Part shown: positions 37,411-46,851 of the stretch, one piece after another
How the letters are laid out: every line of letters starts with the position of its first letter
How positions within the stretch are numbered: position 1 is the first letter of the stretch
Assembly (NCBI RefSeq): GCF_016864555.1
Contig: NZ_CP044011.1
Location: 1,283,001 to 1,347,000 of the forward strand
Direction of reading: 5' to 3'
DNA length: 64,000 bases
DNA from: Sinorhizobium sp. BG8
GTDB lineage: Bacteria; Pseudomonadota; Alphaproteobacteria; Rhizobiales; Rhizobiaceae
Position numbers and translations under genes: made by a program
Notes under the pieces: generated by a model
Told to the model about the DNA's origin: nothing
The model's input: only the letters and a program-made list of their open reading frames with translations
Database searches by the model: none

Positions 37411-37830
37411 TCAGTCGGAAATCTCGACGGTGAGGGTGTAGTCGCAGCTTTCTGCCCGCCGCGCTGCATTGCGCATCAGATAGACGTCGACCGTGTAGTT
37501 GCCGGTTGCCGGAAGCACGTTGGCATACTCGTTTCCCTCCGCCGAACCGATGAAGATGGCGGCGTCGCCGACGGGCGGAAGCAGGTTGAAGTAGCAACTG
37601 TCGTTATCAGGCACGAAGAGTATGGAAATGGCCTGCCCGCCATTCGCGCCGACCACGTATCTGTGGCCGTCATCGCCCTTCACCGATCCCTTTATCGACT
37701 TGGAGCTGGCACCCGGATCGAACCTGATGATCTCCGTCTTTTCGGCTGCGGATGAACCTGAAGACAGCGACACGAGAACCGCGAATGCCGCACTCCCCAT
37801 GCCGGGCATCCGGGCATTCCTGAGTGCCAT
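37411..37830 (-). CDS. Secreted beta-sandwich protein (PPC/lysozyme-inhibitor-like), unknown function
   Basis: 139 residues with a signal peptide (MGSAAFAVLVSLSSGSSAA). The mature part is rich in beta-strand patterns: GSVKGDDGHRYVVGANGGQAISILF, CYFNLLPPVGDAAIF, LPATGNYTVDVYLMRNAARRAESCDYTLTVEI. This resembles prepeptidase C-terminal domains and proteins annotated as g-type lysozyme inhibitors. I cannot tell which. Confidence 0.7.
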   Translation of the reverse strand: MALRNARMPGMGSAAFAVLVSLSSGSSAAEKTEIIRFDPGASSKSIKGSVKGDDGHRYVVGANGGQAISILFVPDNDSCYFNLLPPVGDAAIFIGSAEGNEYANVLPATGNYTVDVYLMRNAARRAESCDYTLTVEISD

Positions 37831-38052
37831 GTCTGCTCCGTCTCGGACCCCGGGGGCCAGGCTTGTGAATGATTGTCTCGCGACGCTGTGGAAGGGCGAA
37901 TTTCCGGGGCTGCCGGAACTTTGTCAAGGCAATCCCACCGGATATAGGAGCGGAAGGCGGTGTTCATGTCGGCACCGTGCGACGGGGGGAGGCATGCCGC
38001 CAGGCCAAGGAGGCGGGATGCCGCCGATGCGTGCCCGGCGGCATCCGGTCGA

Positions 38053-39096
38053 TCATACGAACAGGAAGTCGCTCGCCTTCAGTTCCGCAATCGTGACGTC
38101 CTCGAAGGTCAGGGACGCACCGCCGAAGTCGATGTAGGTGTCCTCGCCATTGTCTATGGACTTGGCAAGTCCTCGCAACTCCCTGAAGTTTGCGACGCCG
38201 AGCGACGTATCGATCACGACGGTGTCGACGCCTGCCTGGAAGTCTTCGATCTCGGTGATGCCAATCGAGAACACGAAGGTGTCGGCGCCGGCGCCGCCTT
38301 CGAGTTCGTTGCGGCCGCTGCCGCCATCGAGGCGATCGTTGCCGGAACCGCCTTCCAGGTCGTCATTGCCGCTGCCGCCGAAGAGCGTGTCATTGCCGGA
38401 ACCGCCCTCGAGGTCGTCGATTCCGCTGTTGCCATAAAGACGATCGTTGCCGCTGCCGCCGATGACGTCATCGTGGCCCGAGCCGCCCTTGAGCATATCG
38501 TTGCGGCCATAGCCGAAGAGCTTGTCGTTGCCGGAGCCGCCATCCAGCGTGTCCTTGCCGCTGGTGCCGACAAGCCGGTCATTCCCGCTCGAGGCCGCGG
38601 CAACCGGCTGCGAGCTGGTCGCGAAGCCGAAATGCGATGCCTTGAGGCTGTCGATCCTGGTGTCTTCGAGGCGCAGCGTGTTGCCACCGCCGAAGTCGAA
38701 GAGAACGTCCTCGCCATCATCGACAGTGCGCGCCTTGCTCATCAGTTCTGCAAAGCTGTCGATGCCGAGCGACGTGTCGATGCTGATCGTATCATCCGTG
38801 GTGTTGAAATCGTCGATCTCGTCCCGGCCGGAGGAGAAGACGAACAGGTCCCTGCCGGCGCCGCCTTCCAGTTCGTCATTGCCGGTGCCGCCGATCAGCG
38901 TGTCGTTGCCGCTGCCGCCCTCGAGCTCGTCATTGCCGGACCCGCCGTTCAGGTAATCGTTCCCCGAGCCGCCATCCAGGTCGTCGTTGCCTGCATAGCC
39001 GTAGAGCTTGTCGTTGCCGGCCAGGCCGTAGATGTCGTCGATCTTGCTCGTGCCCTTCAAGAGATCGGCCGCCGTCGTGCCCCTGAGCTTTGCCAT
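38053..39096 (-). CDS. RTX (hemolysin-type calcium-binding) protein with duplicated halves
   Basis: 347 residues without an N-terminal signal, as expected for type I secretion. Two blocks of GGxGxDxL nonapeptides (residues ~24-85 and ~170-270) would bind Ca2+. Each is followed by a related non-repeat unit with matching segments (DTISIDTSLGIDSFAEL and DTVVIDTSLGVANFREL; DSLKASHFGF and AELKASDFLF). The protein therefore looks like an internal tandem duplication. No catalytic domain and no adjacent type I secretion genes are seen. Confidence 0.88.
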   Translation of the reverse strand: MAKLRGTTAADLLKGTSKIDDIYGLAGNDKLYGYAGNDDLDGGSGNDYLNGGSGNDELEGGSGNDTLIGGTGNDELEGGAGRDLFVFSSGRDEIDDFNTTDDTISIDTSLGIDSFAELMSKARTVDDGEDVLFDFGGGNTLRLEDTRIDSLKASHFGFATSSQPVAAASSGNDRLVGTSGKDTLDGGSGNDKLFGYGRNDMLKGGSGHDDVIGGSGNDRLYGNSGIDDLEGGSGNDTLFGGSGNDDLEGGSGNDRLDGGSGRNELEGGAGADTFVFSIGITEIEDFQAGVDTVVIDTSLGVANFRELRGLAKSIDNGEDTYIDFGGASLTFEDVTIAELKASDFLFV

Positions 39097-39251
39097 TTGA
39101 ACTTCCTTTCTGGTCTGTGCGACGAACAGCCCGGCGCCGGATGCAGCCGGGTGCGTCTTTTACGCTTCGACCAGTCTGTACGGTCCGGGCTTTCGGCACC
39201 CTGACAACGATTGTCAGCGAAATGTCAGTTTGAATCCGGTAGGGATGGGGC

Positions 39252-39602
39252 ATGACCTCAAGACCCCACCATCGCCGAATGCTGCTGCGAATCCTGGCAG
39301 CCTGCTTTTTCCTCTATCCCGTCGTTGCCTTGAGCGAGACGGCGGACGATGATGACGACGCGAACGACGCGCGCGAGCACTACGAGGCCCGCGAGGCCTT
39401 GCGTCTCGGGCAGATTCGTCCACTGGAGGAGATCATCGCCACCGTGCGCAAGGAGATTGCCGGTGACATCATCGAGATCGAGTTCGAGCGCGAAGACGGG
39501 CGTTATATCTACGAGCTCGAGATCATCCAGCCGTCCGGACAGATCGTCGAAGTCGACGTCGACGCCAGCACGATGCAAATTCTGAAGCGCGAGGAAGACT
39601 AG
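39252..39602 (+). CDS. PepSY domain periplasmic protein
   Basis: 116 residues with a signal peptide (LLRILAACFFLYPVVALS), an acidic DDDDD patch and a PepSY-like domain (IRPLEEIIATVRKEIAGDIIEIEFEREDGRYIYELEIIQPSGQIVEVDVDASTMQILKRE). Its TAG shares a base with the GTG of the response regulator, so all three genes form a coupled operon. PepSY proteins next to two-component systems often modulate the sensor; that role is inferred. Confidence 0.88.
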   Translation: MTSRPHHRRMLLRILAACFFLYPVVALSETADDDDDANDAREHYEAREALRLGQIRPLEEIIATVRKEIAGDIIEIEFEREDGRYIYELEIIQPSGQIVEVDVDASTMQILKREED

Positions 39603-40264
39603 TGCGGCTTCTGGTTGTGGAAGACGACCACAGGATAGGCGAGGACATCAGGAGTGTTCTGACCTCTGCCGGCTATGCGGTCGACCTCCTGCACAATGGG
39701 AAGGATGCCTGGTTCAGGGGCGATACGGAGGACTATGGCCTCATCGTTCTCGACCTCGGCCTGCCCGGGATGGATGGCATCAGCGTGCTGAGGCAGTGGC
39801 GCGCAAGCGGACGCCACACGCCGGTGCTCGTCCTGACGGCCCGCGGCAGCTGGGCGGAACGGGTCGAGGGCATTGACGCCGGTGCGGACGATTACCTGCC
39901 CAAGCCGTTCCAGTTCGAGGAACTGCTGGCGCGCGTCCGCGCGCTCATCAGGCGCTCGGTCGGGCATGGCGCGGCGACGATCGAAGTCGGCGAACTGCTC
40001 ATCGACACGCGCATGATGCGCGTCAGCATCTCCGGCATGCCGCTCAACCTCACGCCCTTCGAATACCGGCTGGTCAGCTATCTGGCACATCACCGCGGCC
40101 GCGTCGTGCCGGCATCCGAGCTGCAGGATCATGTCTATGGCGACGACTACTCGCGTGATGCCAACGCGCTCGAAGCGATGATTGCCCGGCTGAGGAAAAA
40201 GCTTGGAAGCACGGCGATCACCACCCGAAGGGGGTTCGGCTACCTGATGGGTGACGACACGTGA
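39602..40264 (+). CDS. OmpR-family response regulator
   Basis: 220 residues with a GTG start: receiver domain with acidic pocket VVEDDH, phospho-acceptor Asp51 (LIVLDLGLPGMDG), Thr in LTARG and Lys in LPKPF. The C-terminal winged helix is LTPFEYRLVSYLAHHRGRVV...DANALEAMIARLRKKLG...TRRGFGYLM. With its PepSY and kinase partners it resembles PhoPQ/FeuPQ-type envelope-stress systems. I do not assign a symbol. Confidence 0.93.
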   Translation: MRLLVVEDDHRIGEDIRSVLTSAGYAVDLLHNGKDAWFRGDTEDYGLIVLDLGLPGMDGISVLRQWRASGRHTPVLVLTARGSWAERVEGIDAGADDYLPKPFQFEELLARVRALIRRSVGHGAATIEVGELLIDTRMMRVSISGMPLNLTPFEYRLVSYLAHHRGRVVPASELQDHVYGDDYSRDANALEAMIARLRKKLGSTAITTRRGFGYLMGDDT

Positions 40265-41604
40265 TCTCGCGCAGGTCGCTTCGCCTGCGCCTGGCGCTGG
40301 CCGGCACCGCCTCGATCGGCGTCGCGCTTGTCGTCGCCTTCTTCGGTCTCTCCTTCCTCTTCGAGCGGCATGTGGAGCGCCGCGTCGCGGGTGAGCTCAA
40401 GCTTCATCTCGACCAGGTCATAGCCGGTTTAGGGCTCGATTCAGCCGGGAAGCTCGATGTATTCCGGCCTCCCGTCGATCCCCGGTTCCAGCGGCCGCTC
40501 TCCGGTCTCTACTGGCAGATCGAGGGACAGGATCTCGAGCGCCGGTCGCGCTCGCTCTGGGATGAGGCGATCGACCTGCCGGAGCTTGCCGGCACGGGCC
40601 TGCAGGAACTGTCGGTTTCCGGTCCCGACCATGCTGAACTTCTCGTCATGGCGCGGCAAGTGGTGACCGAAGACAGGCTTGGCGACCAGCCCGTCGTGGC
40701 GGCAGTGGCGATTGACCGGGCTGACATTACCAGTGCGACCGCTGCGTTCCGGCGCGACCTGCTCCCCTTCATCGCCCTTCTGGCGGCGGTGCTCGTTGCT
40801 GCGAGCCTCGCACAGATCGTCATCGGGCTTCGCCCGCTGGCGGATCTGAGAGAGCGGATCGCGCGCATCCGTAATGGAGATGCTCAACGGCTTGGCACCG
40901 CTTTTCCCGACGAGGTCCAGCCGCTGACGAGTGAAGTGGACGCACTGCTCCAGTCGCGCGAAGAGCAACTGCGCAAGGCACGGGAACGAGCGTCTGAGCT
41001 CGCCCACGCCTTCAAGACGCCCCTGCAGGCGCTCTCCGGCGACGTGCTCCGGCTGCGCGAGGCCGGGCAGGTGGAAGCGGCACAGGAAATCGAATCCCTG
41101 ATCGTGGTCATGCGTCGCCTGGTCGACCATGAGATGGCCCGTGCCCGCATGGCCGGGCCGGGGCATTCGGCCCGCTCGGATCTTCGCCGTGTGGTGTCGA
41201 GTGTCGTAGCCGTCGTCGGCCGTACTCCGGCAGGGCAGAAGATCGACTGGGCGATCGACATACCCGCGGATGTCGATGTCCGGATGGACCCCGACGATCT
41301 GTCCGAGCTCATCGGCAGCCTGACGGAAAACGCGGCGCGTTATGGCCGCTCCGAAGTGTCGATTAGGGCGGCCCGCACCGGCGGAGCGGTCACCGTCGAA
41401 ATCGAAGACGACGGACCGGGCATCGAGGAAGAGAAGCTCAAGAACGTTCTGCGGCGCGGCGAGCGGCTGGATACGACGAGCGGCGGTGCCGGTCTCGGGC
41501 TGGCGATTGCCGAGAGCATCGTGCAGACGGTCGGAGGCGAAATCGTGCTCGGAAACCGCAGTCGCGGCCTGCATGTCGCCCTTCGTCTGCCCGCAGCGTC
41601 ATAG
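40261..41604 (+). CDS. Membrane sensor histidine kinase
   Basis: 447 residues, GTG start overlapping the regulator stop (GTGA). Two membrane helices (near residues 12-34 and 165-190) flank a ~130-residue periplasmic sensor. Then come a HAMP-like linker, a kinase helix with His249 in ASELAHAFKTPLQAL, and an ATPase domain (LTENAARYG, IEDDGPGIEE, GGAGLGLAIAESI). The H-box AHAFKTPL is of the PhoQ/FeuQ type. Confidence 0.92.
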   Translation: MISRRSLRLRLALAGTASIGVALVVAFFGLSFLFERHVERRVAGELKLHLDQVIAGLGLDSAGKLDVFRPPVDPRFQRPLSGLYWQIEGQDLERRSRSLWDEAIDLPELAGTGLQELSVSGPDHAELLVMARQVVTEDRLGDQPVVAAVAIDRADITSATAAFRRDLLPFIALLAAVLVAASLAQIVIGLRPLADLRERIARIRNGDAQRLGTAFPDEVQPLTSEVDALLQSREEQLRKARERASELAHAFKTPLQALSGDVLRLREAGQVEAAQEIESLIVVMRRLVDHEMARARMAGPGHSARSDLRRVVSSVVAVVGRTPAGQKIDWAIDIPADVDVRMDPDDLSELIGSLTENAARYGRSEVSIRAARTGGAVTVEIEDDGPGIEEEKLKNVLRRGERLDTTSGGAGLGLAIAESIVQTVGGEIVLGNRSRGLHVALRLPAAS

Positions 41605-41786
41605 GACGTCGGGCAAGGGCAAACTGCTTGGGCGTTGGCGGACTCGCGCCGCATTGAACGGACCTGCCCTTGAAGATCGGCAGCAAGCGGATATTTTCCT
41701 CTACACGCGGCAGATATGCCGTGCAATTTTTCGTTGTCGTTCCAGCATTCGACGTTCGCCGTAAAAGTCCTGATGCGGGGGGTGCA

Positions 41787-42758
41787 ATGGGCAATCGGGA
41801 AGATATCCAGGCGCTGGGCAAGCGCATTGGGCAGTCGATTATCGGCCAGGAGGAAATGATCGAGCGATTATTGCTCGGCCTGCTCGGCAACGGGCACCTG
41901 CTGGTGGAGGGCCTGCCGGGTCTTGCCAAGACCCGCGCCATCAAGAGCCTCGCGAAAAATCTCGACGCCAGCCTTTCGCGAATCCAGTTCACGCCTGACC
42001 TGCTTCCCTCCGACATTACCGGGTCCGAGGTCTATTTCAGCGAGAGCGGCAAGGGCGAGTTCAAGTTCCAGCAAGGGCCCATCTTCGCCAACCTGATCCT
42101 GGCCGATGAGATCAACCGCGCGCCGGCGAAGGTGCAGTCAGCACTTCTCGAGGCGATGGAGGAGCGACAGGTGACCGTCGGCGGACAGAGCCACCCGCTC
42201 GCGGATCTCTTCCTCGTCATGGCGACACAGAACCCGATCGAGCAGGAAGGCACCTATCCTCTGCCGGAGGCCCAGCTCGACCGGTTCCTCATGCACATTC
42301 GCGTCGACTATCCGGACGCCAAGTCGGAAGTGGCGATCATGGAACTGGTCCGCTCCGAGGAGAAGGCGGACCATGGCAAGGGCAACGCTCCGCAGAAGCT
42401 GGACGCCGACGTCGTGCTTGCTGCGCGCGCCGAGATTTCGGACGTTGCCGTTTCAAAGGCGATCGAGGACTACATCGTCGCGCTCGTGATGGCGACGCGC
42501 TATCCGGACAAGGTCGACCCGGAGCTCGCCAAGTGGATCCAGGTCGGCGTCAGCCCCCGCGGCGTGATCGGGCTCGACAAGGTCTCGCGCGCGCATGCCT
42601 GGCTGAACGACAGGGATTTCGTGACCCCGGACGACGTACAGGCGACGGTGCATGACGTGTTCCGTCACAGGCTCGTTCTCTCATACGAGGCCCACGCCGG
42701 CGGGGTAACCGCTGACCAGGCGATTGATCGTATCGTTGAAAAGGTGGCGACCGCCTGA
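41787..42758 (+). CDS. MoxR-type AAA+ ATPase
   Basis: 323 residues: Walker A-like GLPGLAKTRAIKSL, RIQFTPDLLPSDITG, Walker B ILADEINRAPAKVQSALLEAMEERQVT, sensor 1 MATQNPIEQEGTYPLPEAQLDRF and the C-terminal lid (VGVSPRGVIGL). MoxR ATPases act as chaperones, usually with VWA-domain partners, which follow here. The ATG at 41787 has GGGGGGTG upstream. It starts a six-gene operon. Confidence 0.95.
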   Translation: MGNREDIQALGKRIGQSIIGQEEMIERLLLGLLGNGHLLVEGLPGLAKTRAIKSLAKNLDASLSRIQFTPDLLPSDITGSEVYFSESGKGEFKFQQGPIFANLILADEINRAPAKVQSALLEAMEERQVTVGGQSHPLADLFLVMATQNPIEQEGTYPLPEAQLDRFLMHIRVDYPDAKSEVAIMELVRSEEKADHGKGNAPQKLDADVVLAARAEISDVAVSKAIEDYIVALVMATRYPDKVDPELAKWIQVGVSPRGVIGLDKVSRAHAWLNDRDFVTPDDVQATVHDVFRHRLVLSYEAHAGGVTADQAIDRIVEKVATA

Positions 42759-42774
42759 TCGGGAGGGACTTGCA

Positions 42775-43770
42775 GTGGCGATTTCTCTGCCGGCCTTCGG
42801 AAGGACTAAAGGGATCGTGCGGACAGACACGCGCCGATCCGACGGTGTCTACGTCTCCGTCGACGACCTCGCCGCGCTGGAGCTGATCGCCTGCGACCTG
42901 ACCTTCCTGCGCAAGGGTCCCGTGCGCCGCCTTCTCGCTGGCCGCCACGAGTCGCGCATTCGCGGCCGGGGCCTCAGTTTCGAGGAACTCCGCACCTACT
43001 TGCCGGGCGACGACATCCGCACGATCGACTGGCGGGTCACCGCTCGCACGGGGCAGCCTTTCGTGCGTGTCTATGACGAGGAAAAGGACCGGCCGGCGCT
43101 CGTCGTCGTCGACCAGCGTATCAACATGTTCTTCGGCAGCCGCCGATCGATGAAATCGGTTGCAGCCGCCGAAGTGGCCGCACTCTGCGCATGGCGGGTC
43201 GTTGCACTCGGAGACCGCGTCGGTGGAATGGTCTTCGATGACGTGGATGAGGAAGCCATCCGGCCACACCGTAGCCGCGAGGCGGTGATCCGCTTTGCAG
43301 AGGCGATCGCGAAGAAGAACAACGCGCTGAGTGCAGCGTCTGAGACCAAGAGGGCGGCCGGACAGCTGGACGCAGTCCTTTCGAAGGTCGCGGCCGTTGC
43401 CCGTCACGATCACCTGATCATTGTCGTCAGCGACTTCGACGGTCATGGACCCTCGACGCGCGACCTTCTCCTCAGGATGTCCGTGGCTAACGACGTGATC
43501 GCCATCCTGGTCTACGATCCCTTTCTCCTGAACCTTCCGCGTCACGGCGAAATGGTGGTGAGCGGCGGCGCGCTCCAGGCGGAACTGCAGTTCGGCCGCA
43601 GCAATGTTCGTGATGCAGTGGACAACTTCGCCCGAACCCGCGGCCGCGAATTGCTGTCGTGGCAGAAGGAGATGGGGCTGCCGATGTTGCCTATCTCCAC
43701 TGCTGAAGAGGTGGCACCGCAGTTGCGCACGCTTCTCGGCCAGCTCGCCTGGCGGCAGAGGAGGCGCTGA
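42775..43770 (+). CDS. DUF58 domain protein of the MoxR/Bat operon
   Basis: 331 residues with the DUF58 signature G-R-GLSFEELRTYLPGDDIRTIDWRVTARTGQPFVRVYDEEKDRP and a C-terminal VWA-like half (IIVVSDFDG, IAILVYDPF). The GTG start at 42775 follows GGGAGGGA. DUF58 proteins are standard partners between MoxR and Bat genes and probably cytoplasmic. Molecular role not established. Confidence 0.92.
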   Translation: MAISLPAFGRTKGIVRTDTRRSDGVYVSVDDLAALELIACDLTFLRKGPVRRLLAGRHESRIRGRGLSFEELRTYLPGDDIRTIDWRVTARTGQPFVRVYDEEKDRPALVVVDQRINMFFGSRRSMKSVAAAEVAALCAWRVVALGDRVGGMVFDDVDEEAIRPHRSREAVIRFAEAIAKKNNALSAASETKRAAGQLDAVLSKVAAVARHDHLIIVVSDFDGHGPSTRDLLLRMSVANDVIAILVYDPFLLNLPRHGEMVVSGGALQAELQFGRSNVRDAVDNFARTRGRELLSWQKEMGLPMLPISTAEEVAPQLRTLLGQLAWRQRRR

Positions 43771-44295
43771 ATGGAGCCTTCTACCCCACCGCAGGATCCG
43801 ATGCTCGACGCCACTCTGCGGGAACTGGCCGACATCGCCTTGCCGCCCCCCGTCTCGATGATGCCTGCGACGTGGGGATGGGCGGTGTTGGCCGCCGTCG
43901 TCGCGCTCACGCTCGCCTTTTTCCTGTGGCGCTGGCTGCGCCACCGCGCGCAGAACCGCTACAGGCGTGAGGCATTGGCGGAGCTTTCGAAGCTGGAGGC
44001 GTCGATCGCAGGGCCTGCAGCACGTCGCTACGCTCTCGCATCCCTGCCGGCACTCATCAAGCGGACCGCGCTCGCAGCATGGCCGCGCGAAACGGTTGCA
44101 GCACTCAGCGGACCGGGCTGGTCCGATTTCCTCAAGGCCCATGCCGGCAAGGCGAGGATCGACGAGGATGCCTATCGCTTCCTTGCCGAAACCCAGTACC
44201 GGGTGCCTGCGCTCGCCATGGTGGACGAAGGCGCGGCCCGGCGCACGATTTCCGCCGCACGCCAATGGATCGAGGGCCACGATGTACACCCTTGA
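43771..44295 (+). CDS. DUF4381 membrane protein
   Basis: 174 residues, starting directly after the DUF58 stop. A single membrane helix (WGWAVLAAVVALTLAFFLWRWL) precedes a helical cytoplasmic part (YRREALAELSKLEA, ALPALIKRTALA, W...LAETQYR). This is the DUF4381 pattern of aerotolerance operons. Its 3' end overlaps the next gene by 14 bp. Confidence 0.85.
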   Translation: MEPSTPPQDPMLDATLRELADIALPPPVSMMPATWGWAVLAAVVALTLAFFLWRWLRHRAQNRYRREALAELSKLEASIAGPAARRYALASLPALIKRTALAAWPRETVAALSGPGWSDFLKAHAGKARIDEDAYRFLAETQYRVPALAMVDEGAARRTISAARQWIEGHDVHP

Positions 44296-45283
44296 TCATC
44301 CGTGGCTGCTGCTGCTGTTCCCCTTGCCGCTGCTCTTCTGGTGGCTGCTGCCACCCTATAGCGAACAGACGCCGGCCGTCCGAATACCCTTCTTCGACGA
44401 CATTGCGAAAGCGGCCGGTATCGGCCCGACCGAAGGCGCGGTCGTTCCGCGAGCCAACCTTCTGCAGAAGATCATCCGGCCGCTCTGCTGGCTGTTGCTG
44501 CTCTTGGCAGTGGCCCGGCCGCAATATGTCGAACCGCCGATCGAGAAGACTGAGCCGCAGCGCGACCTGATGCTCGCGCTCGACCTTTCGCAATCGATGG
44601 ACACGCGTGACTTTCGCGATCCGCAGGGCAATCTTGAAGCGCGTGTCGACGGTGTGAAGGCGGTGGTCGCTGACTTCATCGACCGGCGGCCGCACGATCG
44701 CCTGGGACTGATCGCCTTTGGCGACGCTCCTTACCCGCTTGTTCCCTTCACCATGGATCATGGCACGGTCCGCAGCATGCTCGCCGGCACTCTGCCCGGC
44801 ATGGCGGGGCCAAGCACTGCGGTGGGCGATGCGATCGGCCTTTCGATCAAGCTGTTCCAGAAGAGCAATGCCCCGGACAAGGTGCTGATCATCCTGACCG
44901 ACGGCAATGACACCGCAAGCAAGATGCCGCCCGACAAGGCCGCGGAAATCGCAAACGACAACCACATCCGCATCCACGCGATCGGGATCGGCGACCCGAA
45001 TGCTCAGGGTGAACAGAAGCTCGATACCGCGATGCTCGAGAAGATCGCCACCGCGACCGGCGGGCGCTTCTTTCTCGGCCAGGACCAGAAAGGACTTGCC
45101 GATATCTATGCACTGCTCGACGAAATCACGCCGGCAAACCAGAAGACGCTGAGCTGGCGCCCTCGGATCGACCTGTTTTACTATCCGCTCGGCGCCGCGG
45201 TCCTGCTCGTGCTCGGCTATCACGCCTTGATGTGGTTCCAGTCCATCAGCTCCCGGCGAAGGAACAGCGAGGCCGAGGCATGA
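44282..45283 (+). CDS. VWA domain membrane protein, BatA-like
   Basis: 333 residues: two N-terminal helices (LLLLFPLPLLFWWLLPP, LCWLLLLLAVARPQ), a VWA domain with an intact metal site (DLSQS in LALDLSQSMDTRD, later STAVGDAIG and TDGND) and a C-terminal helix. This is the BatA layout. The VWA domain probably faces the periplasm and works with the MoxR ATPase; the target is unknown. Confidence 0.92.
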   Translation: MYTLDHPWLLLLFPLPLLFWWLLPPYSEQTPAVRIPFFDDIAKAAGIGPTEGAVVPRANLLQKIIRPLCWLLLLLAVARPQYVEPPIEKTEPQRDLMLALDLSQSMDTRDFRDPQGNLEARVDGVKAVVADFIDRRPHDRLGLIAFGDAPYPLVPFTMDHGTVRSMLAGTLPGMAGPSTAVGDAIGLSIKLFQKSNAPDKVLIILTDGNDTASKMPPDKAAEIANDNHIRIHAIGIGDPNAQGEQKLDTAMLEKIATATGGRFFLGQDQKGLADIYALLDEITPANQKTLSWRPRIDLFYYPLGAAVLLVLGYHALMWFQSISSRRRNSEAEA

Positions 45284-46851
45284 TCGCCGATTTCCACTTC
45301 CTGCGCCCCTGGTGGCTGCTGGCGGTGGCGGCGGCAATCCTGCTGCTCTGGATCCTCGCGCGGCAATCGGACATGCGCTCAAGGTGGAAAGACCTGATCG
45401 CACCGAACCTGCTCGACCACCTCCTCGTCGACCGAGGCGGGAGCTCCGGCTTTCGCCCGGTCCATCTGGTGGCCGGCCTCATCGCCCTGTCCGGTATCGC
45501 GGCCGCGGGGCCAACCTGGGAGCGGGAACGCCCGCCATTCGTGGAGGATACCGCGCCGCTTGCGATCGCCATCGATCTCGGCCCGACGATGAATGCCACC
45601 GACATCACCCCGACCCGGCTCGAACGGGTCAAGCTCAAGGTTCAGGATGTCATGGCGAGGCGAAAAGGCGCGCGCACGGCGCTGTTTGCCTATGCCGGCT
45701 CCGCCCATATGGTGCTGCCCCTGACCGATGATGCCGCGTTGGTCTCTACCTATCTGGCTGCGCTTTCGCCGGCGTTGATGCCCGTGGCCGGAAAAGATAC
45801 CGCCAAGGCGCTGGCGACCGTGGAGGCCGCGCTCTCCGACGAAACGTCGCCGGGGACGATCCTGTTCATGACCGACGGCGTCGAGCGCGGTGCCTTTGGC
45901 GCATTCTCCGGCTACAAGGGTCGCAACGATCTGATGGTGCTCGGCATCGGCACGCCGGAAGGCGGTCCGGTGAAGATCGGAGATGGAGAATATCTGACTG
46001 ATAGCACCGGTGCACGCGTCCAGGCACGCCTCGACGTCGCGGTACTGAAGGAGCTGCAATCCGCTTCCGGGGTCGAGGTGGCGACTATTACTCTCGATGA
46101 CAGTGATGTGGACTGGATCGTCAGGCGGATCCAGACGTCGTTCGCCGAGAAGTCGGAAGAAGGCCTGACCCGGTGGCGCGACATGGGGTGGTACCTGACT
46201 ATCCCGATCGCCCTGCTTGCCGCTTTCAGCTTCAGGCGCGGTCATGTCATCCATTGGTTCGGTGCCGGCCTGCTCGCCGTTTCGCTGAACCTCGCCGATC
46301 GGGCCGAAGCGGCAGATGTCACCTTCATCGATCTTTGGCAGACACTCGACCAGCAGGGACGGCGTGCCTTCGAGCATGGCGACTATGCGGCTGCCGCTGA
46401 TCACTTTGCCGATCCGGCCTGGCGCGGCGTTTCGCTCTATCGCGCCGGCCGCTACCAGGACGCGATCGATGCCTTTGCGCAGTCGAACACTGCCGAGAGT
46501 TACTTCAATCAGGGCAACGCCCTGATGCACCTCGATAAACCGGATGAAGCCATCACCGCCTACCAGCAGGCGCTGAAGCAGCGCGTGGACTGGCTCGAGG
46601 CGAAGGCCAATCTGTCACTTGCGGAGCGGCGGAAGAAACAGAAGGACGACGAGGAGGACGAGCAGCAGCAGGAGGCGGCGGACCTTTCGCCGGACAAGAT
46701 CCAGTTCGACGACAAGGGCAAGCGCGGCAAGGAGGGAAAGGTCGAGGCCGGCGCGCAGACCGCGGACATGTGGATGCGCAACATCCAGGTGTCGCCGGCG
46801 GATCTTCTCGCTCGCAAGTTCGCGATCGAGGCTTCGGGAGCGGGGCAATGA
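45280..46851 (+). CDS. VWA-TPR membrane protein, BatB/BatC-like fusion
   Basis: 523 residues starting in an ATGA overlap. N-terminal helices, a VWA domain, a further helix (WYLTIPIALLAAFSF) and then TPR repeats (WRGVSLYRAGRYQDAIDAFAQS, YFNQGNALMHLDKPDEAITAYQQAL) with a charged tail. The VWA metal site is degenerate: IAIDLGPTMNATD replaces DxSxS. VWA and TPR parts, separate as BatB and BatC in some bacteria, are fused here. Confidence 0.9.
   Translation: MIADFHFLRPWWLLAVAAAILLLWILARQSDMRSRWKDLIAPNLLDHLLVDRGGSSGFRPVHLVAGLIALSGIAAAGPTWERERPPFVEDTAPLAIAIDLGPTMNATDITPTRLERVKLKVQDVMARRKGARTALFAYAGSAHMVLPLTDDAALVSTYLAALSPALMPVAGKDTAKALATVEAALSDETSPGTILFMTDGVERGAFGAFSGYKGRNDLMVLGIGTPEGGPVKIGDGEYLTDSTGARVQARLDVAVLKELQSASGVEVATITLDDSDVDWIVRRIQTSFAEKSEEGLTRWRDMGWYLTIPIALLAAFSFRRGHVIHWFGAGLLAVSLNLADRAEAADVTFIDLWQTLDQQGRRAFEHGDYAAAADHFADPAWRGVSLYRAGRYQDAIDAFAQSNTAESYFNQGNALMHLDKPDEAITAYQQALKQRVDWLEAKANLSLAERRKKQKDDEEDEQQQEAADLSPDKIQFDDKGKRGKEGKVEAGAQTADMWMRNIQVSPADLLARKFAIEASGAGQ

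Noticed and set aside
38053-39096. Repetitive DNA that could be read as a tandem array or CRISPR-like repeat
   Set aside because: The periodicity is coding: it translates into GGxGxDxL nonapeptide repeats with synonymous variation, and there are no spacers.
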